Below, in pieces: positions 58,298 to 64,000 of a DNA stretch of 64,000 bases (its first letter is position 1; each line of letters begins with the position of its first letter). Source of the stretch: Solwaraspora sp. WMMA2065 (GTDB taxonomy: Bacteria > Actinomycetota > Actinomycetes > Mycobacteriales > Micromonosporaceae); the NCBI RefSeq assembly GCF_030345075.1, contig NZ_CP128361.1, forward strand, positions 1,178,001-1,242,000. The letters are read 5' to 3'. A program made the position numbers and the translations under genes. The notes below the pieces were generated by a model. The model was given only the letters and a program-made list of their open reading frames with translations. It did not search any database and was not told the DNA's origin.

Positions 58298-58427
58298 CGC
58301 GGCGCTGTCGGTGGCTGCGGTTACGCTCGTCGGACGGTGGCCCGCAGGCCACCGTCGTTGCCCTGCCGGTCGGTCCTGCCCGCCGGCGAGGTGGGGCACC
58401 GTTGGCCGGCACCGGGAGTTCGACGCG

Positions 58428-60485
58428 TTGACTGCACAACCTGAGACGCTGTACGGAGCAGACGACCTCACCCACCTGGAAGGGCTGGAGGCCGTCCGCA
58501 AGCGGCCCGGCATGTACATCGGCTCAACCGACAGCCGGGGTGTCGGCCATCTGCTCAACGAGATCCTCGACAACTCCACCGACGAGGGCGTCGCCGGTCA
58601 CGCCAGCCGGGTCGAGGTGACCCTGCACGCCGACGGCTCGGTGCAGGTCGATGACGACGGCCGGGGCATCCCGACCGACGTGCACACCCGGTCCGGGCTG
58701 TCCGGGGTCGAGCTGGTGCTGACCCGGCTGCACGCCGGCGGCAAGTTCGGCGGCTCCGGTTACAAGGCGTCCGGCGGCCTGCACGGGGTCGGCGCGTCGG
58801 CGGTGAACGCGCTCTCGCTACGGTTCGACGTGCGGGTCAAGCGGGCCGGTCGGGTGTCGGAGATGTCGTTCCAGCGGGGCGTCCCGGGGGCCTTCGACGG
58901 CCCCGGCCCGGCCGCCGGTTTCACAGAGCAGTCGGGGCTGCGGGCGGTCGGCCGGATGAAGCGCGGTGAGGCTACCGGCACCTCCATCCGCTACTGGTAC
59001 GACGCCCGCTACTTCGACGCCGGCGCCGCACTCGACGTGACGGCCGTGCGGACCCGACTGCGCAACACCGCCTTCCTGGTGCCCGGGGTCACCTACGTGC
59101 TGCGCGACGCCACCTCCGATGAACTGGTCGAGGAGGTGTACCACCATCCCCGTGGCCTGGTCGAGATGGTGGAGTTCCTCACCCCGAGCGGGGACCGACC
59201 GGTCAGCGGCACGCTGTTCATCACCGGCACCGGCACCTACAAGGAGAACGCCGCCGACGCCAACGGCGTGATGCAGTCCGACGTCGAGCGTCGGGCCGAG
59301 GTGGAGGTCGCCCTCGGCTGGGGCACCGGCTACGAGCGGACCGTCGAGTGCTTCACCAACACCATCCGCAACGTGCACGGCGGCACCCACCGGCGGGGTT
59401 TCGAGCGCGGGGTGACCCGGGCCGTCGTCGACGCGGTACGCAACAGCCGGGGCCTGCTCAAGCCCAAGGAGGATCCGCCGACCGTCGACGACGTGCTCGA
59501 AGGCATGACGGCCGTGGTGCACGTGCGGATCCCGGAGCCCCAGTTCACTTCGCAGACCAAGGACGAGCTTTCCACCGCCGGCATCACCCGGGTGGTGCAG
59601 ACGGTGGTGGAGCGGCACATCAAGTCCTGGGTGGAGGACCGCCGGACCCGTACCGAGGCCCGGACCGTGCTGCAGAAGGTGGTCGACGCGGCCCGGGTCC
59701 GGCTCACCCAGAAGCAGCAGAAGGACGCCGCCCGGCGCAAGACCGCCCTGGAAGGGGCGTCCATGCCGCCGAAGCTGGTCGACTGCCGGTCGACCGGCCT
59801 GCAGCGCAGCGAGCTGTTCATCGTGGAGGGCGACAGTGCGCTCGGCTCGGCCCGGATGGCCCGGGTCGCCGAGTACCAGGCCCTGCTGCCGATCCGGGGC
59901 AAGATCCTCAACGTGCAGAAGGCCAACCTGGCCGACACGTTGCGCAACGCCGAGGTGGCGGCGATCGTCCAGGTCCTCGGCGCCGGCACCGGGCGCACCT
60001 TCGACCTGGCCGCCATGCGGTACGGCCGGGTGATCCTGATGGCCGACGCGGACGTCGACGGCTCGCACATCCGGACCCTGCTGATCACCCTGTTCGCCAA
60101 GTACCTACGTCCGGTGATCGAGGCCGGCCGGCTGTACGCGGCGATGCCCCCGCTCCACAAGATCACCACCAAGGGCCGGAACGCGGAGACCATCTTCACC
60201 TTCACCGAGGCCGAGATGGAGCAGACCGTACGGCGACTGGAACGGGCCGGGCGACAGGTCGTCACCCCGGTTCCCCGGTTCAAGGGCCTCGGCGAAATGG
60301 ACGCAGACGAGCTGTGGGAGACGACCATGAATCCGGCGACCCGCTCGGTACGCCGGATCACCCTGGCCGACGTGGAGGTCGCCGACCGCACCCTGGAGTT
60401 GCTGATGGGGGAGAAGGTCGAGCCGCGCCGCAACTGGTTGATCGACTCGGCCGGCCGGGTCGACCAGGAGAGTATCGACGCCTGA
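58428..60485 (+). CDS. parE: DNA topoisomerase IV subunit B (GyrB/ParE type)
   Basis: 685 residues; the ATPase subunit of a type IIA topoisomerase. GHKL ATPase: [52 protein letters not shown] and [18 protein letters not shown]. Transducer Lys in [32 protein letters not shown] (EGDSALGSA where EGDSAGGSA is usual) and [23 protein letters not shown] 58428 is selected since GGGAG is 10 nt upstream and homology begins at once. The parC gene follows with 40 nt spacing. Decatenates sister chromosomes. Confidence 0.93.
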   Translation: MTAQPETLYGADDLTHLEGLEAVRKRPGMYIGSTDSRGVGHLLNEILDNSTDEGVAGHASRVEVTLHADGSVQVDDDGRGIPTDVHTRSGLSGVELVLTRLHAGGKFGGSGYKASGGLHGVGASAVNALSLRFDVRVKRAGRVSEMSFQRGVPGAFDGPGPAAGFTEQSGLRAVGRMKRGEATGTSIRYWYDARYFDAGAALDVTAVRTRLRNTAFLVPGVTYVLRDATSDELVEEVYHHPRGLVEMVEFLTPSGDRPVSGTLFITGTGTYKENAADANGVMQSDVERRAEVEVALGWGTGYERTVECFTNTIRNVHGGTHRRGFERGVTRAVVDAVRNSRGLLKPKEDPPTVDDVLEGMTAVVHVRIPEPQFTSQTKDELSTAGITRVVQTVVERHIKSWVEDRRTRTEARTVLQKVVDAARVRLTQKQQKDAARRKTALEGASMPPKLVDCRSTGLQRSELFIVEGDSALGSARMARVAEYQALLPIRGKILNVQKANLADTLRNAEVAAIVQVLGAGTGRTFDLAAMRYGRVILMADADVDGSHIRTLLITLFAKYLRPVIEAGRLYAAMPPLHKITTKGRNAETIFTFTEAEMEQTVRRLERAGRQVVTPVPRFKGLGEMDADELWETTMNPATRSVRRITLADVEVADRTLELLMGEKVEPRRNWLIDSAGRVDQESIDA

Positions 60486-60525
60486 GCATGACCCGCTCGA
60501 TCGAGGAAGCGCTGGAAACGTAGAG

Positions 60526-63009
60526 ATGGCACGCAGCAAGAGCAAGCAGTCCGGGGTCGACCTGTCCGCGTTCGACCAGGCCGGCGCCCGGATCATGGAC
60601 AACCCGCTGGAGACCGAGATCCAGGACTCCTACCTGGAGTACGCCTACTCGGTCATCTACGCCCGGGCCCTGCCCGACGCCCGGGACGGGCTCAAACCGG
60701 TGCACCGACGCATTCTCTACTCGATGAGCGAGCAGGGTCACCGCCCGGACCGGGGCTACGTCAAGTCGGCTCGGGTGGTGGGCGACGTGATGGGCAAGTT
60801 CCATCCGCACGGCGACACCGCGATCTATGACGCGATGGTCCGGATGGCACAGCACTTCTCGCTCAACGTGCCGCTGGTCGACGGGCACGGCAACTTCGGC
60901 TCCCCCGACGACGGTCCGGCGGCCAGCCGCTACACCGAGGCGCGGATGTCCCGCCCGGCGATGCTGCTCGTCGGCGAGCTCGACGAGGAGACCGTCGACT
61001 TCAAGCCCAACTACGACGGCTCGCTGACCGAGCCGAAGGTGTTGCCGGCGGCCTTCCCGAATCTGCTGGTCAACGGGGCGTCCGGGATCGCCGTCGGGAT
61101 GGCGACCAACATGATCCCGCACAATCTCGGTGAGGTCGTCGCGGCCACCCGCTGGCTGATCCGCCATCCCGACGCGAGTCTCGACAAGCTGATGGAGTTC
61201 GTCCCCGGCCCGGATCTGCCGACCGGTGGTCTGCTGCTCGGCCTCGACGAGGTGCGGCGTGCGTTCGCCACCGGGCGTGGGGTGGTGCGGATGCGCGCCA
61301 AGGTGCAGATCGGTCTGCTCGAGGGCAGCCGTGGGCGGCAGGCGATCACGGTGACCGAGCTGCCCTACGGGGTCGGCACCGAGCGGATCATCGAGAAGAT
61401 CACCGAAGAGGTCAACAAGACCAAACGGCTGCAGGGCATCGCCGACGTCAAGGACCTGACCGACCGGGAGAACGGCACCCGCCTGGTCATCGAATGCAAG
61501 ATCGGGGTGAACCCACAGGCGTTGCTCGCCGATCTCTACCGGCTGACCCCGATGGAGCAGTCGTTCGGCGTCAACAACCTGGTGCTGGTCGACGGGCAGC
61601 CACGTACGCTCGGGCTGAAGGAGCTGCTGGAAGCCTTCCTGGCCCACCGGTACGACGTCGTCACCCGACGCAGCCTCTACCGACGGAGCCGTCGCCAGGA
61701 CCGACTGCATCTGGTCGACGGTCTGCTGATCGCGCTGCTTGACATCGACCGGGTGGTGCGGCTGATCCGCGGCAGCGACGATGCGCAGGCGGCGCGGGAC
61801 GCGCTGATGGCCGAGTTCGGGCTGACCGCCGTGCAGGCCGGCTACATTCTGGACACCCCACTGCGTCGGCTGACCCGGTTTGACCGGATCGAGCTGGAGG
61901 CCGAGCAGGATCGGCTACGTGGCGAGATCGCTGAGCTGTCGCGGATCCTCGACGACCCCGCGGCGCTGCGCAAGCTGGTATCCGACGAGCTGGCCAAGGT
62001 GGCCAAGCAGTTCGCCACCCCCCGGCGGACCACCCTCGTCGACGGTGACCTCAAGGAGGTGCTGGCCGCCTCGGTCCCGGCCGGCCCGCTGGAGGTCGCC
62101 GACGACCCCTGCCAGGTGATCCTGTCCGCCACCGGGCTGGTCGCCCGCACCGTCGCCGAGAGCGAGGAGTCGGTCGAGGACGCCCGGCGCAACAGCCGGG
62201 CCAGGCACGACGCGGTACAGGCCGTGGTGCCGGCCACCGCCCGTGGCCAGGTGCTGCTGATCACCAGCACCGGCCGGGCGGTCCGTACCGATGTCCTGCC
62301 ACTGCCGGTGCTGCCGCAACGGTCCGGAACGGTATCGCTGTCCGGCGGGATGCCGGTTGCCGAACTGCTGCCGTTGAGCGCGGGTGAGCAGGTCGTCGGC
62401 CTGGCTCCGGCCGCCCAACGGGATACGCCGGGACTCGCGCTCGGCACCCGCCACGGCGTGGTGAAGGTGTGCGCGCCGGACTGGCCGGTACGCGCCGACG
62501 AGTTCGAGGTGATCGGTCTGCGCGACGGCGACGAAGTCGTCGGGGCCAGTTGGCTGACCGACGGCACCGAGAGCCTGGTGTTCGTCACCACCGACGCGTC
62601 GCTGCTGCGGTTCGCCGCGAAGCTGGTCCGTCCGCAGGGGCTCAAGGGGGGCGGCATGGCCGGGATCAACCTCGCTGCCGACGCCCGGGTGCTGTTCTTC
62701 GCCGCCGTGCGGACCGACGACCCGGTACACGGCGAGCCGATGGTGGTCACCTCCACCGGGAACAACGTCAAGGTCACACCGTTCGCCGAGTATCCCGCGA
62801 AGGGTCGGGCCACCGGTGGGGTCCGGGTGCAGCGGTTCCTCAAGGGCGAGTCGGGGCTGGAGCTGGCCTGGGTGGGTTCCCGCCCGGTCGGTGCCACCCC
62901 GTCCGGGGAGTCGGTGGCGCTGCCGCAGCTCGATCCGCGCCGGGACAGTTCGGGCACCCCGGTGATGCTGGCCCCGCAGGTCGTCGGTCACCTGCTGGAA
63001 CGCGGCTGA
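60526..63009 (+). CDS. parC: DNA topoisomerase IV subunit A (GyrA/ParC type)
   Basis: 827 residues; the DNA-cleaving subunit. [20 protein letters not shown] and [20 protein letters not shown] start the winged helix; [20 protein letters not shown] contains the quinolone-resistance region (HPHGD-T); the catalytic Tyr is in [10 protein letters not shown]. The coiled coil and C-terminal beta-pinwheel follow from ~500 on, with [30 protein letters not shown] and [20 protein letters not shown] repeats in place of the gyrase GyrA-box, supporting ParC. Ends in ...VGHLLERG. Coupled to parE. Confidence 0.93.
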   Translation: MARSKSKQSGVDLSAFDQAGARIMDNPLETEIQDSYLEYAYSVIYARALPDARDGLKPVHRRILYSMSEQGHRPDRGYVKSARVVGDVMGKFHPHGDTAIYDAMVRMAQHFSLNVPLVDGHGNFGSPDDGPAASRYTEARMSRPAMLLVGELDEETVDFKPNYDGSLTEPKVLPAAFPNLLVNGASGIAVGMATNMIPHNLGEVVAATRWLIRHPDASLDKLMEFVPGPDLPTGGLLLGLDEVRRAFATGRGVVRMRAKVQIGLLEGSRGRQAITVTELPYGVGTERIIEKITEEVNKTKRLQGIADVKDLTDRENGTRLVIECKIGVNPQALLADLYRLTPMEQSFGVNNLVLVDGQPRTLGLKELLEAFLAHRYDVVTRRSLYRRSRRQDRLHLVDGLLIALLDIDRVVRLIRGSDDAQAARDALMAEFGLTAVQAGYILDTPLRRLTRFDRIELEAEQDRLRGEIAELSRILDDPAALRKLVSDELAKVAKQFATPRRTTLVDGDLKEVLAASVPAGPLEVADDPCQVILSATGLVARTVAESEESVEDARRNSRARHDAVQAVVPATARGQVLLITSTGRAVRTDVLPLPVLPQRSGTVSLSGGMPVAELLPLSAGEQVVGLAPAAQRDTPGLALGTRHGVVKVCAPDWPVRADEFEVIGLRDGDEVVGASWLTDGTESLVFVTTDASLLRFAAKLVRPQGLKGGGMAGINLAADARVLFFAAVRTDDPVHGEPMVVTSTGNNVKVTPFAEYPAKGRATGGVRVQRFLKGESGLELAWVGSRPVGATPSGESVALPQLDPRRDSSGTPVMLAPQVVGHLLERG

Positions 63010-63047
63010 CCACCGACCGCAGGTCCGGCGTTGGCGGCCGACCCCGC

Positions 63048-63088
63048 TCCGACCGGGACCCCGGCCGGGGGACCCGACCGGGACCGAG
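63048..63088. terminator. Hairpin between convergent parC and aldo/keto reductase
   Basis: CCCCGG/CCGGGG arms around 63059-63071 within a GGGACC...GACCC repeat, in the gap between convergent genes. Bidirectional termination is inferred. Confidence 0.45.
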
Positions 63089-64000
63089 TCACCAGTCCAG
63101 TGGGGTGGCGGCCAGCCGGCGGTCGTACCAGGCGCGGATCGCGGCGACGGTGTCCGCCGGCAGTGGGCCGTCGGCGGCACCGGCGATGCTGCTGGTGAGC
63201 TGGGCGACCGACCTGGTTCCCGGGATCACTGTCGACACCGCGTCGTAGCTGAGCAGGAAGCGCAGCGCGCCGGCGAGCACCCCGACACCGGCCGGCAGCA
63301 GCGACCGGAACTCGTCGACCAGGCCGGCGCGCACCGCGACGTCCTCTCGCGACCAGCGGTCCCGTACCCCGGCGAAGACGCTGTCGGCGTGGTACCGGCC
63401 GGAGAGCCAGCCGGACTCCAGCGGCACCTTGACGATCGTGCCGGCACCCCGGTCGCGGGCCCGGCCCACCGCCGGCCACGGCTCCTGGTAGAGCGCTGAC
63501 AGCCGGACTTCGAACGCGGTGGAGTCACTGGTGGACAGCACGAGGTCCAGATCGGCGCTCCAGTCCACCGAAGCGCCGTACGACCGGATGACGCCCTTGT
63601 CCCGCAGCCGGTGCAGCACCTCGTAGTGGTCGCTGCGGCTGCCGTCGAGGATCTCTGGTGGCGGGTTGTGTAGCACCACGATGTCGACGTGGTCGACGTT
63701 CATCCGGCGGGCGCTGCGCTCGACCGACGCCTCAATTTCGCTGGCCGACCAGTTTTCGGTGCCGTCGGGAAGATAGCCAAACTTGGTGCAGATCACTACC
63801 TCGTCCCGTCGCCGGCCGGCGAGGGCCCGGCCGATGTTGGGTTCGCTGCGGCCGTCCGCGTAGCCCGGCGCGGTGTCGATGAAGGAGACGCCGTGGTCGA
63901 GCGCGGTGTGCACGATGCGGACCGCCTCGGCCTCGTCCGGCCCGTCCGGCCAGTGCGACGATCGGCCCAGCTGCCAGGCGCCGAGACCGATAGCGCTGAC
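63089..64000 (-). CDS. Aldo/keto reductase (partial, N-terminus beyond window)
   Basis: The 304 residues in the window start SAIGLGAWQLGRSSHWPDGP and have the AKR barrel with VSFIDTAPGYADGRSEPNIG (Asp and Tyr of the catalytic tetrad), VICTKFGYLPDGTENWSASE (Lys), VDIVVLHNPPPEILDGS (His), YGASVDW and the NADP-binding end AVSTVIPGTRSVAQLTSSIA. NADPH-dependent reduction of an aldehyde or ketone; substrate unknown. The start codon lies past 64000. Convergent with parC. Confidence 0.9.
   Translation of the reverse strand, partial: VSAIGLGAWQLGRSSHWPDGPDEAEAVRIVHTALDHGVSFIDTAPGYADGRSEPNIGRALAGRRRDEVVICTKFGYLPDGTENWSASEIEASVERSARRMNVDHVDIVVLHNPPPEILDGSRSDHYEVLHRLRDKGVIRSYGASVDWSADLDLVLSTSDSTAFEVRLSALYQEPWPAVGRARDRGAGTIVKVPLESGWLSGRYHADSVFAGVRDRWSREDVAVRAGLVDEFRSLLPAGVGVLAGALRFLLSYDAVSTVIPGTRSVAQLTSSIAGAADGPLPADTVAAIRAWYDRRLAATPLDW

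Overview
The window is high-GC actinobacterial DNA, most likely Micromonosporaceae. This rests on the order pyrG, NUDIX hydrolase, ald, xerD, parA, scpA, scpB, rluB, cmk, der (the same gene order as the mycobacterial pyrG to engA block, apart from ald and a small TM2 gene), on GTG and TTG starts, and on CBM2-linked secreted plant-polysaccharide enzymes beside a ParE/ParC pair.

Layout. (1) 1-14.6 kb is core chromosome: the end of a flippase-like membrane protein, a GT4 glycosyltransferase, a phosphodiesterase-like membrane protein, CTP synthase, ADP-ribose pyrophosphatase, alanine dehydrogenase, and a chromosome-segregation and translation run (XerD, ParA, ScpA, ScpB, RluB, Cmk, Der), ending in tRNA-Pro(GGG) and its terminator. 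(2) 14.75-44.6 kb is an accessory island starting right behind the tRNA. It opens with a truncated tyrosine recombinase and a solo IS5-type end. Next is a redox/stress cassette (LLM flavin monooxygenase, F420-reductase-like Rossmann protein, a frameshifted glutaminase-STAS, a flavodoxin-like reductase, DUF5996, GNAT, a split Fe-S protein, a MoaF-like and an NTF2-like protein). Then comes a nest of mobile elements: an ISAs1 split by an IS110 element with a readable bridge-RNA candidate, followed by a group II intron inserted directly behind the ISAs1 stop codon. A giant LuxR (LAL) regulator, an IS701 relic, and a second small cassette (alpha/beta hydrolase, GPP34, PHB-depolymerase-like esterase) follow. 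Two decayed ABC-transporter remnants sharing the same leader stand before the two cassettes, at 15.3 and 32.2 kb. From 35.2 to 44.6 kb there is an IS graveyard (two IS1380, IS5, IS66, half an IS4) that has broken one or more group II reverse-transcriptase genes into pieces and cut the DNA-binding domain from a LacI regulator. (3) 44.6-64 kb returns to ordinary chromosome: M28 peptidase, a CBM2 secreted protein broken by an in-frame amber stop, MFS transporter, nucleoside-kinase-like protein, GH43-AbfB with a LacI-type operator, lipid kinase, glycogen-debranching-like protein with an SCP2-like partner, threonine dehydratase-like enzyme, GH10-CBM2 xylanase, topoisomerase IV (parE, parC), and the start of an aldo/keto reductase cut by the window edge.

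How it fits together. The core block couples nucleotide supply with chromosome segregation. The 45-58 kb part is a plant-polysaccharide-degrading neighbourhood (xylanase, arabinofuranosidase-type GH43, cellulose-binding protein) with visible operator palindromes and strong stem-loop terminators. The island is the most unusual part: its enzymes suggest a flavin/F420-dependent redox response, but many of its genes are frameshifted or truncated, so it looks like a decaying, repeatedly invaded locus. Frameshifts were read from a single assembly and could in part be sequencing errors.
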